Shown piece after piece: positions 17,468 to 25,913 of a DNA stretch of 64,000 nucleotides. Position numbers and translations under genes: made by a program. A model generated the notes under the pieces. That model saw only the letters and a program-made list of their open reading frames with translations, was not told the DNA's origin and ran no database searches. Origin of the DNA: an uncultured Pontibacter sp. GTDB taxonomy: Bacteria > Bacteroidota > Bacteroidia > Cytophagales > Hymenobacteraceae. Location: the NCBI GenBank assembly GCA_947499125.1, contig CANMMP010000003.1, forward strand, positions 124,001-188,000. Reading direction: 5' to 3'. Each line of letters starts with the position of its first letter. Positions within the stretch are counted from its first letter, which is position 1.

Positions 17468-18322
17468 TTATACTTCGCTAAGGTTTACAACCAGGTTATC
17501 GATGAGGCGCACCGGCCCAACATACGCTGCCATGCACAAGGCTACTTCTTTTACATCGGTTATACTTTGTACGGGCTGTAATGTAAGCGGGTCCGCAATT
17601 TCAAAATATTCCAATTGTACTTCGGGTTTGCCTTGCAGGTACTCGGCTACGGCAGTTTTTATACTTTCCTGCGATTCATACTTTAGTTGCGATTTTGCCA
17701 GTTGCAGGGCCTCATGTAAGCTAACAGCTGTTTCGCGCTGTTCAGCAGTTAACCGCTTATTCCGCGACGACATAGCCAGGCCATCGGTTTCGCGGACGGT
17801 TGGGTAGCACACCAGTTCTATATCAAACCCTAACCCAAGTATAAGCTGCCTGATAACGGCTACCTGCTGCAGGTCTTTCTGGCCGAAGTATGCTTTATGC
17901 GGCTGCACTACATTAAAAAACTTGCTGACTATAGTTGCTACGCCATTAAAATGGCCTGGCCGTTGCTCGCCTTCCATAACCTGCTCCAGCGCCCCGAAAC
18001 TAAACTGCAACATAGTGTGTTGTGGATATATCGCTTCCGGAGATGGTGCAAATATAAAGTCGCAGCCGGTGGTTTGCAGCAGCGCTATATCAGCCTCTAA
18101 TGTACGCGGGTATAGTTTGTAATCGTCGGGGTTGTTGAACTGCGTCGGGTTTACAAAAATGCTGCACACCGTTACATCGTTATCTTTCACCGATGCGCGC
18201 AGCAGTTGCAGGTGGCCTTCGTGCAGGGCTCCCATGGTTGGTACAAAGCCTATACTTTTGCCATTGCACCGCAGCGCCTGCATTGTTTCGCGAAGCTCGC
18301 TTACCTGCGTAATTACTTGCAT
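17468..18322 (-). CDS. panC: Pantothenate synthetase
   Basis: PanC condenses pantoate with beta-alanine using ATP. The 284-residue protein shows PTMGALHEGHLQL with the HxGH nucleotide site (His34, His37), VNPTQFN, FGQKDLQQ and SSRNKRL (KMSKS-like), all standard for the family. It is the first gene of the minus-strand operon panC-panD-flippase-rfaE2-peptidase and is divergent from the glycogen-synthase-like gene, with a 134-base shared upstream region. Confidence 0.95.
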   Translation of the reverse strand: MQVITQVSELRETMQALRCNGKSIGFVPTMGALHEGHLQLLRASVKDNDVTVCSIFVNPTQFNNPDDYKLYPRTLEADIALLQTTGCDFIFAPSPEAIYPQHTMLQFSFGALEQVMEGEQRPGHFNGVATIVSKFFNVVQPHKAYFGQKDLQQVAVIRQLILGLGFDIELVCYPTVRETDGLAMSSRNKRLTAEQRETAVSLHEALQLAKSQLKYESQESIKTAVAEYLQGKPEVQLEYFEIADPLTLQPVQSITDVKEVALCMAAYVGPVRLIDNLVVNLSEV

Positions 18323-18382
18323 ATGTTGTGTTTCTGGTATACTATTTTAAAAGCCGGCAAAAGTAAGTGAACGCAGATAAAA

Positions 18383-18413
18383 TTGAAAATTAGAATAAAA
18401 AATACTAATTTTG
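18383..18413 (+). promoter_or_regulatory. Promoter of the glycogen-synthase-like/DUF4270 unit
   Basis: TTG at 18383-18385, 20 bases, TAATTTTG at 18406-18413 followed by CACG. The spacing and sequence fit the Bacteroidota consensus, and the leader to the ATG at 18457 would be about 37 bases. Confidence 0.75.
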
Positions 18414-18456
18414 CACGTCCCAATACTGTTGCTTAATAATTTTTAATTACAAACTC

Positions 18457-19266
18457 ATGTCAAAATTGCGAATTCTTTACGCCGCCACCGAGATCCTTCC
18501 CTTCCTTCAGACCACAAAAGTAGCAGAGTTTCTGAATACCCTGCCACAGGCCATGCAGGAAAGAGGTATGGAGATACGCATCTTTGTGCCGAGGTTCGGT
18601 ATAATTAACGAACGCAAAAACCGTTTACATGAGGTAGTACGTCTTTCAGGTATCAACATTGCTGTTGGCGACGACGAAAAACCGCTTGTAATTAAGGTTG
18701 CTTCTATTCCGAATGCCAAATTACAGGTATATTTTATCGATAACGAAGACTATTTCCACAGAAAGTCCGTTTTCGTTGACAAGAACAACAAATTTCACCA
18801 GGACAATGACGAGCGCGCTATCTTCTTTTGCAAAGGCGTGCTGGAAACTGTTAAAAAACTGGGTTGGGCTCCGGACATTGTGCATTGCAACGACTGGATG
18901 ACCGGTTTAATACCAATGTACCTGAAAACAACTTACAAAAAAGATCCGATCTTTAAAGACTCTAAGTCGATGTTTACGGTGTATAACCACAACTATACAC
19001 ACAAGTTTAACGGCGACCTGGCTGAGAAAGTAAAGATGCTGGATATTGATGACAGCATGCTGGCCCACCTGAAGTCTGCCGATATCGACAGCTTCCTGAA
19101 AATAGGTATGGAGTATGCCGACTCGGTAATTAAAACAAATGAGAATTTCAGCGACAACATTACTGCCTTGTTAAACGACTTTACCTCGAAGAACATAAGC
19201 ACTGTTACCGCCGACGATACCCTATCAGACTCTTACTATAACCTGTATAATGAACTCAGCCGTTAG
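18457..19266 (+). CDS. Single-domain glycogen/starch synthase-like protein (GT5 N-terminal half)
   Basis: The 269-residue protein aligns only with the N-terminal Rossmann half of GT5 glycogen synthases (starch synthase catalytic domain): RILYAATEILPF at the start, YFIDNEDYF, and DIVHCNDWMTGLIP near residue 145. The C-terminal nucleotide-binding half is absent, and the first domain lacks the usual KxGGL glycine motif (here QTTKVAEFL). Known enzymes need both halves, so glycosyl transfer is doubtful. Similar short proteins beside DUF4270 and glmS are, as I recall, common in Cytophagales, arguing for a retained other function. It overlaps the DUF4270 gene by 17 bases. Confidence 0.78.
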   Translation: MSKLRILYAATEILPFLQTTKVAEFLNTLPQAMQERGMEIRIFVPRFGIINERKNRLHEVVRLSGINIAVGDDEKPLVIKVASIPNAKLQVYFIDNEDYFHRKSVFVDKNNKFHQDNDERAIFFCKGVLETVKKLGWAPDIVHCNDWMTGLIPMYLKTTYKKDPIFKDSKSMFTVYNHNYTHKFNGDLAEKVKMLDIDDSMLAHLKSADIDSFLKIGMEYADSVIKTNENFSDNITALLNDFTSKNISTVTADDTLSDSYYNLYNELSR

Positions 19267-20620
19267 AAGATTTACCCTTTTCTTCTTTTCCCTTACTGCA
19301 CTTGCCTCCTGCGAAGACCCATCCGATATAGGCCTCGACCTGAAAGATGAAAACGAGATCGGCGCCTACTATGATACCCTGAATATAAAGACCGGAACAG
19401 TTTCCAAAACTGATTCTGTGCTTGCCTTCAGGCAATATCCGCTGCCGGTTGGCGGCTACCAGGATGGCGCTTTAGGAAATGTAAAGGCTACAATTTTTAC
19501 AGAGATAGGTTTATCAGGGCTTAAAGTAAGCTTTGGCAAAGACCCTGTTGCCGACTCGCTGGTACTTACCCTGGACTATGCCGACAACATGTATGGCGCC
19601 CAGGATATCGAGCCTCTTGAATTAGACATACATCGTTTAACAGAGGGCTTCCGCGATAAAGCATCTTACTTTACCAACTCGTCGCTGGCTTATAGCCCCG
19701 AAGTACTTGGCAGCACTTCCTTTAATCCGGGACAGGTGGACTCTACAAACAGGATTATACCTGCGAGGATCCATTTGAGCATGGAACTGGCAAATGAGCT
19801 GCTTGCCCAGAATGGCACGCAAACCCTGGAGAACCAGTTTAAGTTTGTTGAGTTTTTTAAAGGTATAGCCATCGTACCGACAAAAGAAGTACCACGTGAA
19901 GTCGTAAATATCGTTACTGGTGGTTCTAACATTCGTACCAAGCTTACATTATACTATAAGAACGATACAACCCGCAACGAGCACAACTTCCTGTTAAGCG
20001 GCGAGAACATACGTAACTTCTCTAAAGTTGAGGTTAACAGAAGCGGTACTGCTCTGGAGGGACTTGCCAGCTATGAAGTACTGCCATCGTCAGCTACAGG
20101 CGGCGAAAGCTATGTGCAATCAGGAACACAGTTGTTTACGAAGTTAACCATACCCAACCTTGACAAACTAAAGGAAGAGCATGGCAACATTATTATAAAC
20201 CGTGCTGAGCTGATCATCCCGGTTAAAAATAATTCGTTCGTGACGATATTAGCCCCAATGTACTTAGGCCTGTACGAAACGAATAACACTAACAGAATTC
20301 TTTACACAGCTACCGGTCTTGCCAAAACAGTGTCTGTTGACGATCCGGATGCGCTGGATACTTACAGATCTCCTACTGCTTTACGATTTGTAGAAAAAAC
20401 TAAAACAGAAGGATACTATAAGGCGACTATTACAGCTTATGTACAGGCTATGGTAGATGGCAAGAAACCAAATAACGGGTTCCTGATAACGCCATCAACT
20501 TTCCAGGCGAGCACAAGCGGCAACGTACTGGGTACTTTAAGTATACCACAGCGAGCTATTATACTTAACACTCCTGAGAGTCCGGTGCAGCTGCGCGTGT
20601 ACTACTCAAAATTGAACTAG
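19250..20620 (+). CDS. DUF4270 family lipoprotein
   Basis: The 456-residue protein has a lipoprotein signal with Cys21 (ALASCEDPS) and the DUF4270 features: an early DTLNIKTGTVSKTDS segment, a GGYQDGALGN motif and a mostly beta body. The family is confined largely to Bacteroidota and has no established function; cell-surface location is likely. It starts inside the preceding gene, so the two are translationally coupled, and a hairpin separates it from glmS. Confidence 0.85.
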   Translation: MNSAVRRFTLFFFSLTALASCEDPSDIGLDLKDENEIGAYYDTLNIKTGTVSKTDSVLAFRQYPLPVGGYQDGALGNVKATIFTEIGLSGLKVSFGKDPVADSLVLTLDYADNMYGAQDIEPLELDIHRLTEGFRDKASYFTNSSLAYSPEVLGSTSFNPGQVDSTNRIIPARIHLSMELANELLAQNGTQTLENQFKFVEFFKGIAIVPTKEVPREVVNIVTGGSNIRTKLTLYYKNDTTRNEHNFLLSGENIRNFSKVEVNRSGTALEGLASYEVLPSSATGGESYVQSGTQLFTKLTIPNLDKLKEEHGNIIINRAELIIPVKNNSFVTILAPMYLGLYETNNTNRILYTATGLAKTVSVDDPDALDTYRSPTALRFVEKTKTEGYYKATITAYVQAMVDGKKPNNGFLITPSTFQASTSGNVLGTLSIPQRAIILNTPESPVQLRVYYSKLN

Positions 20621-20641
20621 ATTTTATTATAAAATAATTAT

Positions 20642-20672
20642 AATAGGTACCTTTGCGGGTACCTATTTTTTA
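20642..20672 (+). terminator. Terminator hairpin overlapping a possible glmS -7 element
   Basis: Stem ATAGGTACC/GGTACCTAT with a T run fits an intrinsic terminator for the DUF4270 gene. The loop region also reads TACCTTTG (20647-20654), a match to TAnnTTTG about 53 bases before the glmS ATG, so the same bases may serve as the glmS promoter. Confidence 0.65.
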
Positions 20673-20706
20673 TGGGTATCTATTACAGATTATACAAAAC
20701 AGACTT

Positions 20707-22542
20707 ATGTGCGGAATAGTAGCATATGTTGGGCATAGAGAAGCTTGCCCGATAGTAATTAAAGGCCTGAAGCGCCTGGAATACCGTGGTTACGACAGTG
20801 CCGGTGTGGCACTAATGAACGGTGACTTAAATGTTTATAAGAAGAAGGGCAAAGTAAGTGAGCTGGAAGCATTTATAGCTGACAAGAATGTGCACGGCAC
20901 TATTGGCATGGGCCATACGCGCTGGGCTACACACGGCGAACCAAACGACGTAAATGCACACCCACATTACTCTACTTCAGGTAAAATTGCCATTATCCAT
21001 AATGGTATCATAGAGAACTATGCGGCTCTAAAAACTCTCTTATCAGAAAAAGGCCATACTTTCAAGTCTGATACTGACTCTGAAGTATTTATTAACCTGA
21101 TAGAGGATATCCGTAGCACAACAAACAGTACATTGGTAGAGGCAGTTCGCCTTGCCCTGCACGAAGTAGTTGGTGCTTACGCTATAGTTGTTCTATCGAA
21201 AGATGATCCGAACCAGCTGATCGCGGCTCGTAAAGGTAGCCCGCTTGTAGTTGGTGTTGGCGAAGGCGAATACTTCTTTGCATCTGATGCGACTCCTATT
21301 GTAGAGTATACAAACGATGTGATCTACCTGAACGACTACGAAATAGCTGTAGTGAAAGATGGTGAACTGGACATCCGTACAAAAGAGGACGTAAAACAAA
21401 CCCCATACATTCAGCGCTTAGAGCTTGCCCTGGAGTCGATAGAAAAAGGTGGCTACGAGCACTTTATGCTGAAAGAGATATTTGAGCAACCACGCTCTAT
21501 ACTTGATAGCATGCGTGGCCGTATGATAGTGGAGAGCAACCACCTGATGATGGGCGGTGTGCGTGAGTATGAGAATAAGTTTGCCAATGCGAACCGTATA
21601 CTTATAGTTGCCTGCGGTACTTCGTGGCATGCCGGCCTTGTTGCCGAATACCTGATCGAGGACCTTGCCCGCATACCTGTTGAGGTTGAATACGCTTCGG
21701 AGTTCCGTTACCGTAACCCGATCATCAACGAAAATGATATCGTAATTGCGATTTCGCAGTCTGGTGAAACAGCTGACACGCTGGCTGCCATAGAACTGGC
21801 AAAATCAAAAGGCGCTACTATTTTCGGTATCTGTAACGTGGTAGGTTCGTCTATTGCACGTGCTACCGATGCTGGTGCTTACACGCACGCTGGTCCTGAG
21901 ATCGGTGTGGCATCAACAAAAGCGTTTACAGCACAGGTAACAGTGCTTACACTTATTGCCATGATAATTGGCAGCAAGCGCGGTACTATAGAAACTACCA
22001 AACTGCACGAGCTTATAGTTGAACTGGAGCAGATACCTGCTAAAGTAGAGCAGACGCTTAAGTTAGACAAGCAGATCGAAGAGATAGCTGCTATCTATAA
22101 GGATGCAACTAACTTCTTATACTTAGGTCGTGGTTATAACTTCCCGGTTGCCCTGGAAGGCGCGCTTAAACTGAAAGAGATATCTTACATACACGCAGAA
22201 GGTTACCCTGCCGCAGAAATGAAGCACGGCCCTATTGCCCTGATTGATGAGCAGATGCCGGTTGTAGTAATTGCTACAAAAGACAGCTCGTACGAGAAGA
22301 TCGTATCGAATGTACAGGAAGTGAAAGCCCGTAAAGGCAAAGTAATTGCTGTAGTTACCGAAGGCGATACAACCATACCATCTATGGCCGACCACGTGAT
22401 CGAGATACCAGAGACGAGCGAGCACCTGATGCCGTTGCTGTCTGTGGTTCCGTTACAGCTGTTGTCTTACTACATTGCGGTAATGCGCGGTTGCAACGTA
22501 GATCAGCCTCGTAACCTGGCGAAGTCAGTAACTGTAGAGTAA
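20707..22542 (+). CDS. glmS: Glutamine-fructose-6-phosphate aminotransferase
   Basis: GlmS makes glucosamine-6-phosphate for peptidoglycan and LPS. I place the start at 20707 because the mature enzyme needs Cys next to the initiator Met (MCGIVAYVG); an upstream in-frame ATG at 20653 would bury it. The 611-residue protein has the N-terminal glutaminase domain (HTRWATHG, HNGIIENY) and two SIS domains (CGTSWHAG, SQSGETADT, LKLKEISYIHAEG), ending KSVTVE. No glmS ribozyme is expected in this phylum and none is seen. Confidence 0.96.
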   Translation: MCGIVAYVGHREACPIVIKGLKRLEYRGYDSAGVALMNGDLNVYKKKGKVSELEAFIADKNVHGTIGMGHTRWATHGEPNDVNAHPHYSTSGKIAIIHNGIIENYAALKTLLSEKGHTFKSDTDSEVFINLIEDIRSTTNSTLVEAVRLALHEVVGAYAIVVLSKDDPNQLIAARKGSPLVVGVGEGEYFFASDATPIVEYTNDVIYLNDYEIAVVKDGELDIRTKEDVKQTPYIQRLELALESIEKGGYEHFMLKEIFEQPRSILDSMRGRMIVESNHLMMGGVREYENKFANANRILIVACGTSWHAGLVAEYLIEDLARIPVEVEYASEFRYRNPIINENDIVIAISQSGETADTLAAIELAKSKGATIFGICNVVGSSIARATDAGAYTHAGPEIGVASTKAFTAQVTVLTLIAMIIGSKRGTIETTKLHELIVELEQIPAKVEQTLKLDKQIEEIAAIYKDATNFLYLGRGYNFPVALEGALKLKEISYIHAEGYPAAEMKHGPIALIDEQMPVVVIATKDSSYEKIVSNVQEVKARKGKVIAVVTEGDTTIPSMADHVIEIPETSEHLMPLLSVVPLQLLSYYIAVMRGCNVDQPRNLAKSVTVE

Positions 22543-22563
22543 TTTATACTTGTTATAAAACAG

Positions 22564-22594
22564 AAAAGGAGACCTATGCGGGTCTCCTTTTTTT
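22564..22594 (+). terminator. Terminator of glmS
   Basis: Stem AAAGGAGACC/GGTCTCCTTT (22565-22574 with 22581-22590), then a T run, 22 bases after the glmS stop. The A-rich left side could also serve the convergent minus-strand gene. Confidence 0.9.
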
Positions 22595-22622
22595 ATAAGA
22601 TTATACCTTTTAGTTGTACCAG

Positions 22623-23306
22623 CTAAAATTCAAAGTTCTCCCCTTTCAGGTACTTCGTCTTTAGCAGCGGGCATACTTTGTAGCGTTCTTCTTTGGTGTC
22701 TTCGTAAACAGCTTCCAGCACTTTATACACATTCTCTACCCCGATCTGGTTTGCCCACTCAAAAGGCCCTTTCGGGTAGTTGGTGCCCAGCTTCATGCCC
22801 AGGTCAATGTCTTCTATAGTTGCTGTTTCTTCCTGCAAAGTATAACAGGCTTCGTTTATGATCATACAGATGATACGCGGCGTCACCATGCCCACCCTGT
22901 CATCAACAACCAAAAACTCTGTTCCCAGCTCGTTGCACACTTCTATCAGTTTCGATTCCGCCTTTTTATGCAGCAAACTTACTTCCAGCACCGGGCGATT
23001 GAACAGCGAAGGCAAACCATTGAATCCGATAAGTGTGCAGGGATTTTCTACACCAGATTGTTTTACAAGTGCAGCCAGTTGCACTGTAGCCGCATTACAA
23101 AAAACTACCTGCTCCGGGGCATAATCGCTCAGGCGTTCAGGCTGCTCATGTAGCAGGAAATCGAAAACAACATCAGAAGGCTTCAGCTGCGCATCTATTA
23201 CGTTGTGCATTTGCTGGAAAGTATAACTGACGCCATTGTTGTCTTCCGGGAACTTCTGACTGAACTCTGCGGCCATTTCGGGGCCAGCCAAAACAAGTAT
23301 GTGCAT
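22623..23306 (-). CDS. 3-hydroxyacyl-CoA dehydrogenase-like protein with altered NAD domain
   Basis: The C-terminal half (about 120-227) matches the 3HCDH C-terminal domain: DRVGMVTPRIICMIINEA and IDLGMKLGTNYPKGPFEW. The N-terminal domain (1-120) starts like a Rossmann fold, but the glycine loop reads LAGPEMAA where the family has GxGxMG, and it is about 60 residues shorter than normal enzymes (near 285). NAD binding is therefore in doubt. It is divergent from ridA. It may act in beta-oxidation or be a non-catalytic relative. Confidence 0.75.
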   Translation of the reverse strand: MHILVLAGPEMAAEFSQKFPEDNNGVSYTFQQMHNVIDAQLKPSDVVFDFLLHEQPERLSDYAPEQVVFCNAATVQLAALVKQSGVENPCTLIGFNGLPSLFNRPVLEVSLLHKKAESKLIEVCNELGTEFLVVDDRVGMVTPRIICMIINEACYTLQEETATIEDIDLGMKLGTNYPKGPFEWANQIGVENVYKVLEAVYEDTKEERYKVCPLLKTKYLKGENFEF

Positions 23307-23353
23307 ATTTCTGTACTTTTGATGGTAAAGATAAACATTTAAACTTATTCAGA

Positions 23354-23734
23354 ATGGCACATAACATCGTTAACTCCCCAAAAGCACCGGCCCCAATCGG
23401 GCCATACAGCCAGGCTACTATGGCAAACGGCGTACTTTATGTATCCGGCCAGATTCCGCTGAACCAGGAAACCGGCGAACTTGTAAGCGACTCTATAGAG
23501 GAAGAAACGCATATGGTAATGCGCAACCTGCAGTTTATACTTGCTGAAGCTGGCATGGATTTCAGCAATGTAGTAAAGTGCAGCATTTTTGTGAAAGACC
23601 TGAACAACTTCGGTAAGATAAACGAGACCTACGGCAGCTATTTTACCAGCAACCCGCCTGCCCGCGAAACCGTGGAAGTTGCCCGTTTACCAAAAGATGT
23701 GAACGTAGAGATATCGTGTATTGCGGTGAAGTAA
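23354..23734 (+). CDS. ridA: Rid family 2-iminobutanoate/2-iminopropanoate deaminase
   Basis: RidA hydrolyses reactive enamine/imine intermediates from PLP enzymes. The 126-residue protein shows PIGPYSQATMANGVLYVSGQ at the N terminus, the conserved NPPARETVEVARLP with the carboxylate-binding Arg, and EISCIAV at the C terminus. Full family length. It is divergent from the 3HCDH-like gene (47 bases) and closed by its own terminator. Confidence 0.93.
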   Translation: MAHNIVNSPKAPAPIGPYSQATMANGVLYVSGQIPLNQETGELVSDSIEEETHMVMRNLQFILAEAGMDFSNVVKCSIFVKDLNNFGKINETYGSYFTSNPPARETVEVARLPKDVNVEISCIAVK

Positions 23735-23757
23735 GAAGTCTTCGCTTAAGGATAACT

Positions 23758-23801
23758 AAACCTCCAATTCTGTCTTTTGATGATGGCATTGGAGGTTTTT
23801 T
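23758..23801 (+). terminator. Terminator of ridA
   Basis: Stem AAACCTCCAAT/ATTGGAGGTTT (arms at about 23758-23768 and 23788-23797) plus T run, 24 bases after the ridA stop. Confidence 0.88.
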
Positions 23802-23844
23802 ATGAATATATCTTATATTCGCTATAGTTAGATATTATCTCAAC

Positions 23845-24717
23845 GTGAAACAAACTTTACTTCTCCTTGTCTTCCTGTTTGTCGTTGCCTGTGCAAGTTT
23901 ACACCAGACCACCAAAGAAATCTATTCCGATTCTAACGCCAATCCATTTCCAAAAGAGAGCTATTCAGAGGCTTCCGTCGATTTCAGAGCAGTCTACAAT
24001 AATGACACGGTATACTTTCATCTGAATAACTCGCTCATGTGCCCTTTAACAGTAAAGCTTCGAGAAGACGCGACTCTACAAGACTTACACACAAAATTTG
24101 GGGTTATCATTCTGAGTGAACAACAGGATACCATCATCAAAGTACATCACCCTGGCCTTGCTGGCTTTAAGTCAGAACAAATTTCATTTATAATATTGAG
24201 TGGAGATATAAGCAGGAAAATTACAAAGAGTCCTATTGCGTTTCCTTTCCCTCAAGGAAAAGAGTACAAGATCATACAGGGTTATAATGATCCGTTTTCG
24301 CACAACGAGTTAAAAAGCATATACGCGATTGATTTTAATTTACAGATAGGAGATACGGTAACAAGTGCTGACGACGGTTATGTGGTAGGCGTTATCGAAG
24401 ACTACAAGTATTATGGCACTACTAAGCAGTGGCGTGAAAACGACAAGAGTAATTTCATTACTATCTATCACCCACACAGTGGTTTGTTTACACAGTATGT
24501 ACACCTGCATCACAAAGGATCGTTGGTAAAAGTAGGCGACCGCGTTATGAAAAGGCAGCCGATTGGGATTAGTGGCATGACAGGCTTTACCACCATCGCA
24601 CACCTGCATTTCAATGTAAAGTCCCCATCAGAAGCGCATAACCTAGTCTCAACTGAAATCGATTTCGAGAATGGTATTAAAGGGAAAGATTTGAAACGAG
24701 ATGACTGGGTGAAATAA
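23845..24717 (+). CDS. M23 family metallopeptidase, lipoprotein
   Basis: The 290-residue protein starts at GTG 23845 and has a lipoprotein signal with Cys16 (VVACAS). A beta-rich region fills 40-140. The LytM/M23 fold occupies about 150-270, with zinc ligands likely in FSHNELKSIYAIDF (His and Asp) and HLHF (HxH), so the site looks intact. Related enzymes cleave peptidoglycan cross-links in the periplasm. It is AT-richer than its neighbours and stands alone, with the stop only ten bases from the convergent YihY gene. Confidence 0.82.
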   Translation: MKQTLLLLVFLFVVACASLHQTTKEIYSDSNANPFPKESYSEASVDFRAVYNNDTVYFHLNNSLMCPLTVKLREDATLQDLHTKFGVIILSEQQDTIIKVHHPGLAGFKSEQISFIILSGDISRKITKSPIAFPFPQGKEYKIIQGYNDPFSHNELKSIYAIDFNLQIGDTVTSADDGYVVGVIEDYKYYGTTKQWRENDKSNFITIYHPHSGLFTQYVHLHHKGSLVKVGDRVMKRQPIGISGMTGFTTIAHLHFNVKSPSEAHNLVSTEIDFENGIKGKDLKRDDWVK

Positions 24718-24727
24718 ATATTCTCTC

Positions 24728-25744
24728 TCAAATCCCCTCTCCTTTTGCTGCCTCCGCCTCATCTATAGGTTCTGGAGCTTCCTCCTCCCCGTATACTTCC
24801 TGCTCGTGCTTGCCGGGCTCGGCGTTTACAGCGGAGTTGCCGGCTTCTATCTCCTGCCGGATAACGCGCACAGCATAAGTTGCCGGGTAAATGTTATGGC
24901 CATACTTGCGTGAGTATACAAACGTAAATACCGCCCCGAAAAAGATGATCTGCGAAGTGAAAAATACCCAGGTAAGTATAAGTATAACCGAGCCTGCTGC
25001 GCCATACACCGAAGCCACATCGTTCTTGCCTAAGTATAACCCGATCAGCCCCCTGAAAACCGAGAAAAGTATAGCTGTTACAAAAGCACCTACCCATACA
25101 TCGCGCCACTTAATTTTAGCATCAGGCAGAAACTTATAAATGCAGGCAAATAAAAAAGACATCAACAATAGCCCTGAAACCAGGTTAGACAGGTGCAGCA
25201 CATACACTACCCAACCCGAGAAACGTGCCGTCAGGAAATCGCCGATGATAACCAGTATCGTATTGGCCAGCAACGAAAGCATCAGGATGATGGCAATGGT
25301 CAGGATCATGCCAAACGAAAGGAAACGGTCGAGCACCAGTTTTAAATAGCCGCTCTTGGGTTTAGGCTTTACATACCATATCTCGTTCAGGGAGTCTTGC
25401 AGCGAAACAAACAGGCCGGTTGCGGCAATAAACAGTGCGATACCACCAACTACAGCAGCCAGGTTTAAGTTGGTAAAGGCATTTACATTTTCTACCATCT
25501 TCTGCACCGCATAAGCTCCTTCCGTCCCGATCAGCTCTTTTATCCGGAAATATATCTCTCCCGAAACCGCCTGCTCTTCCAGGAAATATCCGCCGGCGCT
25601 TATAATAATAATGATCATGGGTGGCAGCGCAAAAATGGTATAATACGCCAGCGCTGCTCCTTTCTGAAACGAGTTATTATCCAGGAACTCCAGCCAGGTC
25701 TCCTCTAAAAGGCACCAAACCATATGCAAACGCGACCGTACCAT
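24728..25744 (-). CDS. YihY/BrkB family inner-membrane protein
   Basis: The 338-residue protein has six membrane helices and the family core GAALAYYTIFALPPMIII and LGKNDVASVYGAAGSVILIL. A charged Glu/Ala-rich cytoplasmic tail occupies the last 40 residues. The name 'ribonuclease BN' sometimes given to this family is a misannotation. The transport or structural role is unresolved. Confidence 0.9.
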   Translation of the reverse strand: MVRSRLHMVWCLLEETWLEFLDNNSFQKGAALAYYTIFALPPMIIIIISAGGYFLEEQAVSGEIYFRIKELIGTEGAYAVQKMVENVNAFTNLNLAAVVGGIALFIAATGLFVSLQDSLNEIWYVKPKPKSGYLKLVLDRFLSFGMILTIAIILMLSLLANTILVIIGDFLTARFSGWVVYVLHLSNLVSGLLLMSFLFACIYKFLPDAKIKWRDVWVGAFVTAILFSVFRGLIGLYLGKNDVASVYGAAGSVILILTWVFFTSQIIFFGAVFTFVYSRKYGHNIYPATYAVRVIRQEIEAGNSAVNAEPGKHEQEVYGEEEAPEPIDEAEAAKGEGI

Positions 25745-25913
25745 TTTTTATACTTTATGTACTATATATTAAAGCAGATACGCAAATAGTTCATATTGTT
25801 TATGCTTATGCCTGCCCTATAGGTTTAACCAGCCTACTAAGCTGCAGCTTATACTTATGTTTACGCACATTATTTTGTAAATTGCATCCGAATAAGACGA
25901 TACAATACCATAC

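Noticed and set aside
20621..20706. A glmS ribozyme
   Set aside because: The gap is only 86 bases, has none of the ribozyme core, and the ribozyme is not known from this phylum.
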